A DNA stretch of 64,000 bases from Mycolicibacterium sp. MU0053. Lineage in GTDB: Bacteria; Actinomycetota; Actinomycetes; Mycobacteriales; Mycobacteriaceae. Every line of letters begins with the position of its first letter. The stretch's first letter is position 1. The stretch spans positions 3,534,001 to 3,598,000 of the forward strand of contig NZ_OY726397.1 in the NCBI RefSeq assembly GCF_963378095.1, given 5' to 3'. The notes beneath the pieces are model-generated. The model saw nothing but the letters and a program-made list of their open reading frames with translations, did not search any database and was not told the DNA's origin. Of this stretch, positions 51,898 to 62,706 are shown one piece after another. Made by a program: the position numbers and the translations under genes.

Positions 51898-53235
51898 GTG
51901 ACAATTGAACCCACTTTCGCCAGCCTCGGTGTTTCCGACGGACTGGTCAAGACGCTTGCCGCACAAGGCATTAGCGCACCCTTTCCGATTCAGACCAAGA
52001 CACTGCCGGACTCCATGACGGGCCGCGACGTGCTGGGCCGCGGAAAGACCGGCAGCGGTAAGACCCTGGCGTTCAGCCTCCCGTTGGTGACCCGGCTGTC
52101 GCCCGGACGCCGCCGTGCGGCGCAACCGTCGGGCCTGATCCTGGCGCCCACCCGCGAACTGGCCACCCAGATCACCGCAACGCTGCAGCCGCTGGCCGCC
52201 GTTGCCGGCTTGACCGTCACCACCATCTTCGGCGGCGTGTCCCAACACCGTCAGGTCCAGGCCCTCAAGGCCGGCGTCGACATCGTGGTGGCTTGCCCCG
52301 GCCGCCTCGAAGACCTGATGCGTCAGGGCGAAATCAGCTTGAAGGCCGTGGAGATCACCGTCATCGACGAGGCCGACCACATGGCCGACCTGGGCTTCCT
52401 GCCCGGCGTCACGCGCATCCTGTCGGCGACCCCCTCCGGTGGTCAGCGCCTGTTGTTCTCGGCAACCCTGGACAACGGCGTGGACAAGCTGGTGGCGAAG
52501 TTCCTGCGGGAACCGGTCCTGCATTCGGTCGATGAGGTCAACTCCCCCGTCGCCGCGATGACCCATCACGTGTTCCACGTCTCGGGCGTCGAGGACAAGC
52601 GGAGACTGGTGCAGTACCTCGCTTCGGGCACCGGGCGCCGAATCCTGTTCCTGCGCACCAAGCATCAGGCCCGCAAGCTGGCCAAACAACTCACCGAGGC
52701 CGGTGTGCCGTCGGTTGATCTACACGGCAACCTGTCCCAGCCCGCACGCGACCGCAACCTGGCCGCGTTCACCAGTGGTACCGCCCGGGTGTTGGTGGCC
52801 ACCGACATCGCGGCACGCGGCGTGCACGTCGACGATGTCGAACTGGTCGTGCACGTGGATCCGCCGATGGAGCACAAGGCCTACCTGCACCGGTCCGGAC
52901 GCACCGCGCGCGCCGGCAATGCCGGCGACGTCGTAACAGTGGTGCTGCCCGAGCAGCGTCGCGATACCCGGACCCTGCTGCAGCGCGCGGGGATTCGCGT
53001 TGAGCCGCAGCAGGTCTCGGCCGAGTCCGATTCGGTGCGCGATCTGGTCGGGGAGTTGGCTCCCTTCCAGAAGCCCAAGCCCGTTGTCGCGCAGCCGGTC
53101 TCGCAGAATCGCTCGAAGCCGCCCCATCGCAGGTCCGGTGGCGGATCACCGGCGGGTCGCGGTGGCGCCCGTTCGGGGCATCAGGGTTCCGGCGGTGGCC
53201 GGGGCCGGCGGCCGCAGCGCGCCGCTTCGGCCTAA
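51898..53235 (+). CDS. rhlE: DEAD-box RNA helicase (RhlE-type)
   Basis: This 445-residue ATP-dependent RNA helicase has the canonical motifs in order: Q motif FPIQTKTLP, motif I GKTGSGKT, Ia PTRELATQ, Ib PGRLEDL, II VIDEADH (DEAD box), III SATL, IV ILFLRTKH, V ARVLVATDIAARGVH and VI HRSGRTARAG. A Gly/Arg/Ser-rich C-terminal tail (about residues 405-445) should bind RNA, as in RhlE helicases that work with the degradosome and in ribosome assembly. The GTG start overlaps the TGA of a 69-codon leader frame. A strong terminator follows 13 bp after the stop. Confidence 0.95.
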   Translation: MTIEPTFASLGVSDGLVKTLAAQGISAPFPIQTKTLPDSMTGRDVLGRGKTGSGKTLAFSLPLVTRLSPGRRRAAQPSGLILAPTRELATQITATLQPLAAVAGLTVTTIFGGVSQHRQVQALKAGVDIVVACPGRLEDLMRQGEISLKAVEITVIDEADHMADLGFLPGVTRILSATPSGGQRLLFSATLDNGVDKLVAKFLREPVLHSVDEVNSPVAAMTHHVFHVSGVEDKRRLVQYLASGTGRRILFLRTKHQARKLAKQLTEAGVPSVDLHGNLSQPARDRNLAAFTSGTARVLVATDIAARGVHVDDVELVVHVDPPMEHKAYLHRSGRTARAGNAGDVVTVVLPEQRRDTRTLLQRAGIRVEPQQVSAESDSVRDLVGELAPFQKPKPVVAQPVSQNRSKPPHRRSGGGSPAGRGGARSGHQGSGGGRGRRPQRAASA

Positions 53236-53248
53236 CCAACTCGTGGAC

Positions 53249-53279
53249 ACACCGGCAGGCCCGTTGGGCCTGCCGGTGT
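53249..53279. terminator. bidirectional intrinsic terminator after the helicase gene
   Basis: A perfect 14-bp stem (acaccggcaggccc, 53249-53262; partner 53266-53279) with a 3-nt loop lies 13 bp past the helicase stop. It also lies 14 bp past the stop of the possible 29-codon gene on the other strand. It has no T-tract, like other mycobacterial terminators. Confidence 0.85.
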
Positions 53280-53293
53280 TGTCGTCGCTGACC

Positions 53294-53383
53294 TCAGTGG
53301 CCGCCGCTGCGCTGCACGCGCACACTGCGTGCGGTCACCGTCACGCACATCCGACCCGGTAGATACAGCTCGATCTGGCTCAT
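53294..53383 (-). CDS. possible 29-aa small protein or leader peptide
   Basis: An ATG frame of 29 codons has an ideal aaaggagg ribosome site 8 bp upstream. The peptide has a hydrophobic N-terminal half with one cysteine (MSQIELYLPGRMCVTV) and a basic C-terminal half ending in GGH. The quality of the ribosome site and a terminator 14 bp after the stop argue for a real short transcript. A leader-peptide role would need a downstream gene on the same strand; there is none, so it would be a stand-alone product or the head of a small RNA. Confidence 0.5.
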   Translation of the reverse strand: MSQIELYLPGRMCVTVTARSVRVQRSGGH

Positions 53384-53525
53384 GGACTCAGCCTCCTTTC
53401 GCCGCAGCAAAACCGCTAACAGCAGCGCTCTCGGTGTTCTATGCCGATCGGCGAAAACCGGCACCTGCGCCGTTGCAGCACACCAAGAACCGACCTCAGG
53501 CTAACGGCACTTGCGCTCTCACGCC

Positions 53526-53552
53526 ATCAGACTTAGGTTTTTATCAGACTTA
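53526..53552 (+). promoter_or_regulatory. tandem direct repeat upstream of the ROK gene
   Basis: The 10-mer atcagactta occurs at 53526-53535 and again at 53543-53552, 17 bp apart start to start. The repeats are 56 bp before the ROK start codon and are probably an operator. A taatac -10-like element sits close to the start, near 53598-53603. Confidence 0.5.
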
Positions 53553-53607
53553 AGTGGCCGCTTATTGGGGACTTGTTGCATCGATCACGGCTTGTTCTAA
53601 TACAAAG

Positions 53608-54798
53608 ATGCCGGTCCTCAGGCGCGCCGCCACAGCCCGCGCCGTCTCCGCCGGCGAGGTGTTCGCTCTGATCCGCGCCGGCGCGGTGAGCACCCGGAGC
53701 GAAGTCCGCGCGGCCACCACATTGTCGCGGACCGCGGTTGCGGCCCGGGTGGACGCGCTCAAGACGCTCGGGCTGGTCACCGAGCGCGAAGAGGGCGCTT
53801 CCACCGGGGGTCGGCCCCCGACGCTGCTGCGCTTCGACGGCGCGGCCGGAGTCGTGTTGGCCGTCGCGATCGGCCGCAGCCGCACCTGCCTGGCGATCGC
53901 CGACCTGGCCGGAACCGTTCGGGCGCACTGCGAGGTCGATCTCGACGGTCGCGCGGGACCGGAGGAGTTGATGGCGGATGTGACCAAGCGCCTCGAGGCC
54001 CTGGTCGGCGAGTCCGGCCACGACCTCGCCGAGATCCGCGGAGTGGGCCTGAGCCTTCCCGGTGCCGTCGATCAACTGCGCGGCGCCAGCATGAATTCCC
54101 CGATCATGAGCGGCTGGGACGGCATCGCGCTTGCGCCGTACTTCGCGCCTCTGACGGCGGCGCCGGTCGTCGTGGACAACGACGCCAACGTCATGGCACT
54201 GGCCGAATGGCGCGACGGGCACCGGGACGTCGACGACCTGCTAATGCTGAAGCTCTCGACCGGTCTCGGCGCCGGGATCATCGCGGGCGGTGCGCTTCGG
54301 CGCGGGGCGGTGGGTGCCGCCGGCGAGTTCGGACACAATAAAATCGCGGCCGCGCAAGGACTTCCGTGTCGATGCGGCGACACCGGCTGCCTCGAAGCCA
54401 TCGCCGGGGGCTGGACCCTGGTCCGCACCCTGCAGCAACACGGGCACACCGTCGGACATATCCGCGATGTCGTCGACTTGGCCAACCGCGGCGAACCCGA
54501 GGCGCGTCGCCTGCTGCGCGACAGCGGCCGACACATCGGTGAGGTGGTCGCCGCTGCGGTCAACCTCCTCAACCCGGCGGTCGTGGTGGTCGGCGGCGAT
54601 ATGGCACGGGCGTACGACTTCCTGGTGGCCGGCCTACGCGAAACCCTCTACGGCACCGCGACGGCCCTGGCGACCCGCGCCCTGCAGGTCGTGCCCGCCT
54701 CGCACGGGGACCGCAGCGCCGTCGAGGGGTCGGTCGCGTTGATCCTCGACCGGATCCTGTCCGCCGACGCCGTCGACGCCGCCCTGGCCGGCCCCTGA
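53608..54798 (+). CDS. ROK family transcriptional regulator
   Basis: This 396-residue protein has an N-terminal winged helix (about residues 10-60: SAGEVFALIRAGAVSTRSEVRAATTLSRTAVAARVDALKTLGLVTEREEGASTGGRPP). A sugar-kinase-like ROK domain follows, with VVDNDANVMALAEW, the LSTGLGAGIIAGGALRRGAVGAAGEFGH signature and the zinc-binding GLPCRCGDTGCLEAIAGG. ROK repressors respond to sugars or their phosphates. Tandem 10-mers upstream suggest self-regulation. The ATG at 53608 begins the family domain; the earlier in-frame start is unlikely. Confidence 0.9.
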   Translation: MPVLRRAATARAVSAGEVFALIRAGAVSTRSEVRAATTLSRTAVAARVDALKTLGLVTEREEGASTGGRPPTLLRFDGAAGVVLAVAIGRSRTCLAIADLAGTVRAHCEVDLDGRAGPEELMADVTKRLEALVGESGHDLAEIRGVGLSLPGAVDQLRGASMNSPIMSGWDGIALAPYFAPLTAAPVVVDNDANVMALAEWRDGHRDVDDLLMLKLSTGLGAGIIAGGALRRGAVGAAGEFGHNKIAAAQGLPCRCGDTGCLEAIAGGWTLVRTLQQHGHTVGHIRDVVDLANRGEPEARRLLRDSGRHIGEVVAAAVNLLNPAVVVVGGDMARAYDFLVAGLRETLYGTATALATRALQVVPASHGDRSAVEGSVALILDRILSADAVDAALAGP

Positions 54799-54845
54799 CC
54801 GCTGCCCACACCCAGGGATGGACCCGCGTCCGGGCGTCTGGCAAG

Positions 54846-54857
54846 ATTTGATCAAAT
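54846..54857. promoter_or_regulatory. 12-bp palindrome before the acyl-CoA dehydrogenase pair
   Basis: atttgatcaaat is a perfect palindrome 36 bp before the ATG of the next gene, in an AT-rich patch that stands out from the GC-rich context. It could be an operator for a TetR-type regulator of these genes, or part of the promoter. Confidence 0.45.
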
Positions 54858-54893
54858 ATCGAAAATAGCCGGACCCGAGGGTGAGGACGACGA

Positions 54894-56126
54894 ATGGACT
54901 TGGAGTGGTCAGCGCAGGATCGCGCATTCCGCGATGAGGTGCGCGAGTTCCTCGAACAGAAGCTCACCCCGGACCTGCGCGCCGCCGGCCGGCTGATGAC
55001 CAGCGTGTACGCCGACCATGAGGCCAGCATGGCCTGGCAGGCCATCCTGCACGAGCGCGGTTGGGCGGCCCCGGCGTGGCCGGTGCAGTACGGCGGGTGC
55101 GATTGGACGCTGACCCAGCACTACATCTTCAGCCGCGAGTCGCAGTTGGCGGGCGCCCCGTCGCTCTCCCCGATGGGGATCAAGATGGTGGCCCACGCCA
55201 TTATCAAATTCGGCACCGACGAGCAGAAGGCGTTCTTCCTGCCGCGCATCCTCACCGGTGAGGTGTTCTTCTGCCAGGGCTACTCCGAACCGGAGTCGGG
55301 CAGCGACCTGGCCTCGCTGCAAATGGCCGCGGTCGCCGACGGCGACGACCTGATCCTCGACGGCAGCAAGATCTGGACCACGCATGCGACCGAGGCCAAT
55401 TGGATGTTCGCCCTGGTCCGCACGTCGCGGCTGGAGCGCAAGCAGCAGGGCATCACCTTCGTGCTGCTCGAGATGGACACCCCCGGCATCGAGGTGCATC
55501 CCCTGGTCATGACCTCCGGCGAGGAGGTCCAGAGCCAGGTGTTCTTCTCCGGGGTGCGGGTCCCGCAGGCCAATGTGCTCGGCGAGATCGACGACGGCTG
55601 GACCGTGGCCAAGTACCTGTTGGAGTTCGAGCGCGGCGGCGGCGCCACCGCCCCGGCGCTACAGGTGATGGCGGAGGAAATCGCTACTGCCGCAACACAT
55701 CAGCGTGGACCCGACGGCGCACCGCTGATCGAGGACCCCGCCTTCGCGCGCAAGCTCGCCGATGTCCGGATCCGCACCGAGGTGCTGGAGATTCTGGAAT
55801 TCCGGACCCTGGCGGTGGTCGCCGAGGGCGGCAACCCCGGGTCGGCCTCCTCGATGCTCAAGGTGATCTCGACCGAGTTGAGCCAGGCGATCACCGAGTT
55901 GGCCCTCGAGACCGCCGGTCCGCGGGGCCGGGTCTATCAACCCCATGCCACCCGTCCGGGCGGGCCGGTCACCGAATACGAGCCACCGGCCGACGGCTAC
56001 GTCAGCGGACAGCCCTGGCAGGCGGTGGCACCGTTGCGGTACTTCAACGACCGCGCCGGATCGATCTATGCCGGCAGCAATGAAATTCAGCGGAACATCC
56101 TCGCCAAAGCGGCGCTCGGGCTCTAG
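54894..56126 (+). CDS. acyl-CoA dehydrogenase, subunit A of a pair
   Basis: This 410-residue flavoenzyme has AQDRAFRDEVREFLEQKL, GWAAPAWPVQYGG, CQGYSEPESGSDLASLQMAAVADGDDLILDGSKIWTTHATEANWM and the C-terminal DRAGSIYAGSNEIQRNILAKAALGL. Such longer FadE proteins often pair with a second, shorter FadE to make an alpha2beta2 enzyme that acts on steroid side-chain or ring CoA thioesters. The next gene, 9 bp downstream, fits that partner. The exact substrate is not known. Confidence 0.92.
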   Translation: MDLEWSAQDRAFRDEVREFLEQKLTPDLRAAGRLMTSVYADHEASMAWQAILHERGWAAPAWPVQYGGCDWTLTQHYIFSRESQLAGAPSLSPMGIKMVAHAIIKFGTDEQKAFFLPRILTGEVFFCQGYSEPESGSDLASLQMAAVADGDDLILDGSKIWTTHATEANWMFALVRTSRLERKQQGITFVLLEMDTPGIEVHPLVMTSGEEVQSQVFFSGVRVPQANVLGEIDDGWTVAKYLLEFERGGGATAPALQVMAEEIATAATHQRGPDGAPLIEDPAFARKLADVRIRTEVLEILEFRTLAVVAEGGNPGSASSMLKVISTELSQAITELALETAGPRGRVYQPHATRPGGPVTEYEPPADGYVSGQPWQAVAPLRYFNDRAGSIYAGSNEIQRNILAKAALGL

Positions 56127-56135
56127 GGAACTGGT

Positions 56136-57236
56136 ATGGAATTCAACCTCAGCAAGGAACAGGAACTGCTGCGCGACGGCCTCGCCAAGTTCCTCGACAC
56201 CCGCTATGACCTGCCGAGGAGCCGCACCGCGGCCAAGACCGGCTCGGGGTGGCAGCCCGAGATCTGGCGATCGTTCGCCGACGAACTCGGCATCCTGGGT
56301 GCCACCTTCGACGAGTCCGTCGGCGGGATCGGCGGTGGCGCAGAAGAAATGATGGTCATCACCGAGACGTTGGGCCGCGCCCTGGTGGTCGAGCCCTACG
56401 TCAGCACCGTGGTGGTGGGCGGCGGACTGCTGGCGCGCGCCGACACCGCGCCGGCCCGCGCGGTGCTGGAACAGATCGTGGCGGGCACCGCCGTCGTCGC
56501 GCTGGCCCATCTCGACGCGGAGGGGCCGGCCGCCGCGGCCTCCGACGGCGACGGCTGGGTCATCACCGGTGCGAAGTCGGTGGTACTCGACGCGCCGTTG
56601 GCCACCCACCTGTTGATCACCGCAGACACCGCTGAGGCCACCTCGCTGTTTCTCACCGAATTCGATGCGTCGGCCCTACCCGCCGGGCTCACGGTGCACA
56701 GCTATCGGACCATCGACGACCGGCAGGCCGCCGACCTGGTGTTCGACGGCCTGCGCCTGCCCGCCGACGCCAGGCTCAGCGTGGCCGAACCGTCGCTGGC
56801 GCGGGCTCTGGACGAGGGTGCGGCCGCGGTCGCGTCCGAGGCGGTGGGCTGCATGCGAAAGGTGTTGGCCGACACCGTCGAATACTCCAAGCAGCGCCAG
56901 CAGTTCGGTCAGCGCATCGGCAGCTTCCAGGTGCTCCAGCACCGCATGGTCGACATGTACATGGAGCTCGAACAGGCGGTGGCGGCGGTTTATCTCGCGG
57001 TCCTGAATCTGGATGCCGAACCGGCGACGCGAGCCCGGGCGGTCTCGGCGGCCAAGGCGACCGTGGGGCGCGCGGCCCGCTTCATCGGCCAGAACGCGGT
57101 GCAGTTGCACGGCGGCATGGGCATGACCGAGGAACTGGCCATCGGCCACTACTTCAAGCGACTCACCGCGGTCCAGTACGAATTCGGCAGCACCGACTAC
57201 CACGTGACGCGCTACGCGGAGCTCACCAAGCCCTAG
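56136..57236 (+). CDS. acyl-CoA dehydrogenase, subunit B of a pair
   Basis: This 366-residue protein has MEFNLSKEQELLRDGLAKFLDTRYDLP, LGATFDESVGGIGGGAEEMMVITETLGRALVVEPYV, and a C-terminal helical bundle with VEYSKQRQQFGQRIGSFQVLQHRMVDMYMELEQAV and NAVQLHGGMGMTEELAIGHYFKRLTAVQYEFGSTDYH. The middle domain is less conserved, as is usual for the beta-type partner of FadE heteromers. It starts 9 bp after the alpha-type gene with no terminator between, so they are co-transcribed. Confidence 0.9.
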   Translation: MEFNLSKEQELLRDGLAKFLDTRYDLPRSRTAAKTGSGWQPEIWRSFADELGILGATFDESVGGIGGGAEEMMVITETLGRALVVEPYVSTVVVGGGLLARADTAPARAVLEQIVAGTAVVALAHLDAEGPAAAASDGDGWVITGAKSVVLDAPLATHLLITADTAEATSLFLTEFDASALPAGLTVHSYRTIDDRQAADLVFDGLRLPADARLSVAEPSLARALDEGAAAVASEAVGCMRKVLADTVEYSKQRQQFGQRIGSFQVLQHRMVDMYMELEQAVAAVYLAVLNLDAEPATRARAVSAAKATVGRAARFIGQNAVQLHGGMGMTEELAIGHYFKRLTAVQYEFGSTDYHVTRYAELTKP

Positions 57237-57252
57237 CCTGAACCGACGACTG

Positions 57253-59793
<2,541 letters not shown>

Positions 59794-59803
59794 GTCGAAA
59801 GCC

Positions 59804-60886
59804 TCAGAGTCTGAATCGGCCGGCGAACCCGCGCAGCGGCAGGTCGGCGCTGGTGAGCAGTCCCGGGGGTGCGGCCACCACCTGCGGTATCGCGTTGAGC
59901 GCCGGCAGACCGGTCACGGTCATGCCGATCGAGGCGAAGGCCGTGGGATCGGCAAGGTCCACACCGGGTTTCGGGAAGATCATGTGCTTGTTGTACACGT
60001 ACGGGTCCCCCGCGATCTTGGTGATGTAGCAGCCCTTGATGTCCCAGCTGGGGTCGGTGAACGGCGTCATCTGCCATTCCAGATGCGTCTCGACGCGGGG
60101 CACGCCGTCCACCATCCCCTGGTACTTGATGTAGTTGCCGCCGAGCGATCCCTTGGGCAGCTGGTACCAACCCAGGTCGACGTCCTTGGTGCAGGCGCCC
60201 AGCTCGGCGCTGAAGACCACCTCGTCGAGTTCCAGGTCGAAGCAATCGGCCATCATCAGCACGCTGTCGGCGAAGACCCGGGTGTACTTCTCCAACATCT
60301 CCGGAATCTCCGGGTCGTCGACCGGGCGACCGTAGCCGACCTCGATCCAGGTTTCCTTGGAGTGATGGCAGGACACGTCGACGGATTCGATGGTGGTGAC
60401 GTTCTCGATGTCGGCGACATCGGCCGAACACACCACGCCCAGAATCTGATTGACCCCCGGGTTCATGCCGGTGCCGTAGAACGTCGCGCCGCCCTTGGCG
60501 CAGGCTTCGGCCAGGAGTTCGGTGACCGGCTTGCCGGAGGGGTGCGGATGGTTGGTATCGCGGTGCCAGCCGGTGATCCAGTCGGCAGTGGTGACGATGT
60601 TGATCCCGGCCTCGAGAACCCGCACATACAGATCCTCGTCGGGAAACACACCGTGGAACGTCACTACGTCGGGCTTGGCGGCGAGGATCTCCTCGATGGT
60701 GCCGGTGGCGCGCACACCGACGGGGTCGATGCCGCCGAGTTCCCCGATGTCCTTGCCGACCTTCTCCGGCGAATAGCAATGCACGCCGATCAGTTCGAGT
60801 TCGGGCCGGTTCTGAATGCGCCGGATCATCTCGCTGCCGACATTGCCGGTTGCGACCTGGAATACCTTGATCGGGTTGGCGGGCAT
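59804..60886 (-). CDS. NAD(P)-dependent amino acid dehydrogenase-like protein (DapB-like fold)
   Basis: This 360-residue protein has an N-terminal Rossmann domain (KVFQVATGNVGSEMIRRIQ) and a DapB/diaminopentanoate-dehydrogenase-like layout (VVTFHGVFPDEDLYVRVLEAGINIVTTADWITGW). GATFYGTGMNPGVNQILGVVCSADVADIENVTTIESVDVS follows, then a beta-rich C-terminus. In mycobacteria such genes are numerous and often lie in lipid or steroid operons. The real substrate is unknown. It lies 12 bp after the stop of a Rieske oxygenase on the same strand, so the two probably act in one pathway. Confidence 0.85.
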   Translation of the reverse strand: MPANPIKVFQVATGNVGSEMIRRIQNRPELELIGVHCYSPEKVGKDIGELGGIDPVGVRATGTIEEILAAKPDVVTFHGVFPDEDLYVRVLEAGINIVTTADWITGWHRDTNHPHPSGKPVTELLAEACAKGGATFYGTGMNPGVNQILGVVCSADVADIENVTTIESVDVSCHHSKETWIEVGYGRPVDDPEIPEMLEKYTRVFADSVLMMADCFDLELDEVVFSAELGACTKDVDLGWYQLPKGSLGGNYIKYQGMVDGVPRVETHLEWQMTPFTDPSWDIKGCYITKIAGDPYVYNKHMIFPKPGVDLADPTAFASIGMTVTGLPALNAIPQVVAAPPGLLTSADLPLRGFAGRFRL

Positions 60887-60898
60887 CGGGACGCCTTT

Positions 60899-61927
60899 CT
60901 AGGAGTGGGTTGCCAGCTCGGCGGCGCTGCCACCGCGGCCGTCGGGATAGAACTGCTTGGCCCAGTTCCGGATTGCGGTGAATCCCTGGTGTTCGGAACT
61001 GGCCAGCGCGGGCGGGTCGGAATACCGCTGGTGCGCCCAGATGTGCACGTCCTGACTGAACTGGCGGATCACCTCTTGGCCGAACTCGGCGGCCTTCGCG
61101 GCGGCGCGTTCCGGATTCCGGGCGGCCGAGTCCCCTTGCGGGCGACCGATGTACACCATGAAACGCACGTCGGAGGTGGACTCGTCGACCGGCGTGATCG
61201 CCGAGATCGTGCGGTTGTCGATCATCCCCCAGCTTTTGGTCACCGCTATACCGAGGCCACCGTTGATGGCCTCGACACCGCTGTTGATGTCCTCGATCGA
61301 CTGGGCGTCGTCGCCTTCGAAGGTGATGGTGAAGTCGACGAAGGACACCGGCGCGTCGAAGTCGTGCCGCGTGAACACCGGAACGATCGGCGTCTGGTGG
61401 ACATACTTGAAGTGCGCGAAGTCCACGCCGTTTTCCAGCACGTACTGCGGGTGCATTTCCAAGCCCTGCCGAAACAGCCGCTGCTGCGGGTAGTAGCCGG
61501 CGGCGCTGCTGCCGTCGGCGAAGTCAGCGAAGACATCGGGGGCCTCGAAGTACGGCTCGCGGTCTTGGAGGTCGTGCCAGATGTACACCGAGTCGTTGCG
61601 CTCCACCACCGGGTAGGTCTTGATCCGCCGGCCCCGGTTGGGCCGGTCCTCATACGGGATGCACACGTTGCGGCCCTCGCCGTTCCACTGCCAGCCGTGG
61701 AACGGGCACTGCAGCACCTCGCCGACCACGGTGCCGCCGTGGCCGAGATGAGCGCCGAGATGTTCGCAGTAGGCGTTCATGACAGTCAGCTGTCCGCCCT
61801 CGGCGCGCCAGGCGATCATTTCCTGATCGAAGTACTTCATGGTGTGGACCGCGCCGACGGCGACCTCGTCCGACCAGGCGACCTGGAACCACCCTGTGGG
61901 TTTCATGGACAATGGCGGCTTTGCCAT
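60899..61927 (-). CDS. Rieske [2Fe-2S] oxygenase (KshA-type)
   Basis: This 342-residue ring-hydroxylating oxygenase alpha subunit has the Rieske site CEHLGAHLGHGG...CPFHGWQWNGEG near residues 54-75 and the mononuclear iron region ENGVDFAHFKYVHQT (Asp/His). It resembles 3-ketosteroid 9-alpha-hydroxylase oxygenases; a different cyclic substrate is possible. The ATG at 61927 is used; an in-frame ATG 15 bp upstream is also possible. Its reductase partner is not adjacent. The downstream dehydrogenase-like gene and the divergent TetR gene probably form one regulated unit. Confidence 0.9.
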   Translation of the reverse strand: MAKPPLSMKPTGWFQVAWSDEVAVGAVHTMKYFDQEMIAWRAEGGQLTVMNAYCEHLGAHLGHGGTVVGEVLQCPFHGWQWNGEGRNVCIPYEDRPNRGRRIKTYPVVERNDSVYIWHDLQDREPYFEAPDVFADFADGSSAAGYYPQQRLFRQGLEMHPQYVLENGVDFAHFKYVHQTPIVPVFTRHDFDAPVSFVDFTITFEGDDAQSIEDINSGVEAINGGLGIAVTKSWGMIDNRTISAITPVDESTSDVRFMVYIGRPQGDSAARNPERAAAKAAEFGQEVIRQFSQDVHIWAHQRYSDPPALASSEHQGFTAIRNWAKQFYPDGRGGSAAELATHS

Positions 61928-61972
61928 CGAGTGACCTCTCATAGGCGCTGCGGGCCGGACCCGCAGAACAAT

Positions 61973-62005
61973 AGTGCCCTTACCGGCAGAATAATAGGGG
62001 GCACT
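61973..62005. promoter_or_regulatory. inverted repeat in the Rieske/TetR divergent region
   Basis: Arms agtgccc (61973-61979) and gggcact (61999-62005) are complementary, 19 bp apart, within the 113-bp gap between the Rieske and TetR starts. They may be half-sites for the TetR protein. Confidence 0.4.
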
Positions 62006-62040
62006 GTGAAATGGTGCGGAAACCACTACTATCAGGCGCT

Positions 62041-62706
62041 ATGACCGCCGCAGGCACCGAGGGAAGGCGCAGCAATCGGCGCGGCGCGGCCACTCGGGAA
62101 AGCATGCTCGAGGCCGCGGTGCGCTGCCTGGCCTCCGGCGACCCGGGCGCGGTGTCGGCCAGTCGGATCGCCAAGGAGATCGGTGCCACCTGGGGCACCG
62201 TGAAGTATCAGTTCGGCGACGTCGACGGGTTCTGGGCCGCGGTGCTGCACCACACCGCCGAACTGCGCGGCGAATTCCCGGTGCAGACCGACCGTGACTC
62301 GTCGCTGCGCGCCCGCGTTTCCACCATCATCGAAACCCTTTACGCGGGACTGACATCCAGCCATTCCCGAGCCATCGAGAACCTGCGCGCGGCCCTCCCC
62401 AGCGACCCCGCCGAACTGCAACGCCTCTACCCACGCACCGCCGCGGAACTGTCGGCCTGGGGCGACAGCTGGCTGCGATCGTGTCAGCGGGCATTCGCCG
62501 ACCTCGACGTCGACGCTCACCGGGTCCGCGAGGTGGCGGCGTTCATCCCCGGCGCGATGCGCGGCATCGTGTCCGAACGTCAGCTCGGCAGCTTCTTCGA
62601 TCTCGACGAGGCTCGGCGCGGACTCACCAACGCCATCGTCTGCTATCTCGAGCACTCGGCTCAGGACAGCGAACGCTCCAGCGCGGCAAGCGAATCGACC
62701 AGGTAG
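62041..62706 (+). CDS. TetR family transcriptional regulator
   Basis: This 221-residue regulator has a TetR-type DNA-binding domain at about residues 15-62 (RGAATRESMLEAAVRCLASGDPGAVSASRIAKEIGATWGTVKYQFGDVDGFWAAVL). The WGTVKYQFG recognition helix is unusual but typical of a mycobacterial lipid-catabolism subgroup. It is divergent from the Rieske oxygenase and probably represses it. The last 15 codons overlap the convergent SRPBCC gene by 46 bp. The ATG at 62041 starts the domain; an earlier in-frame ATG at 62011 is possible. Confidence 0.88.
   Translation: MTAAGTEGRRSNRRGAATRESMLEAAVRCLASGDPGAVSASRIAKEIGATWGTVKYQFGDVDGFWAAVLHHTAELRGEFPVQTDRDSSLRARVSTIIETLYAGLTSSHSRAIENLRAALPSDPAELQRLYPRTAAELSAWGDSWLRSCQRAFADLDVDAHRVREVAAFIPGAMRGIVSERQLGSFFDLDEARRGLTNAIVCYLEHSAQDSERSSAASESTR

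Larger units (their letters stand above)
53236..53607. other. 372-bp intergenic stretch after the helicase
   Basis: This stretch holds the helicase terminator (53249-53279), a possible 29-codon minus-strand gene with a strong ribosome site (53294-53383), a direct repeat likely to be an operator (53526-53552) and the promoter of the ROK regulator. Apart from these I see nothing recognisable. Confidence 0.6.
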
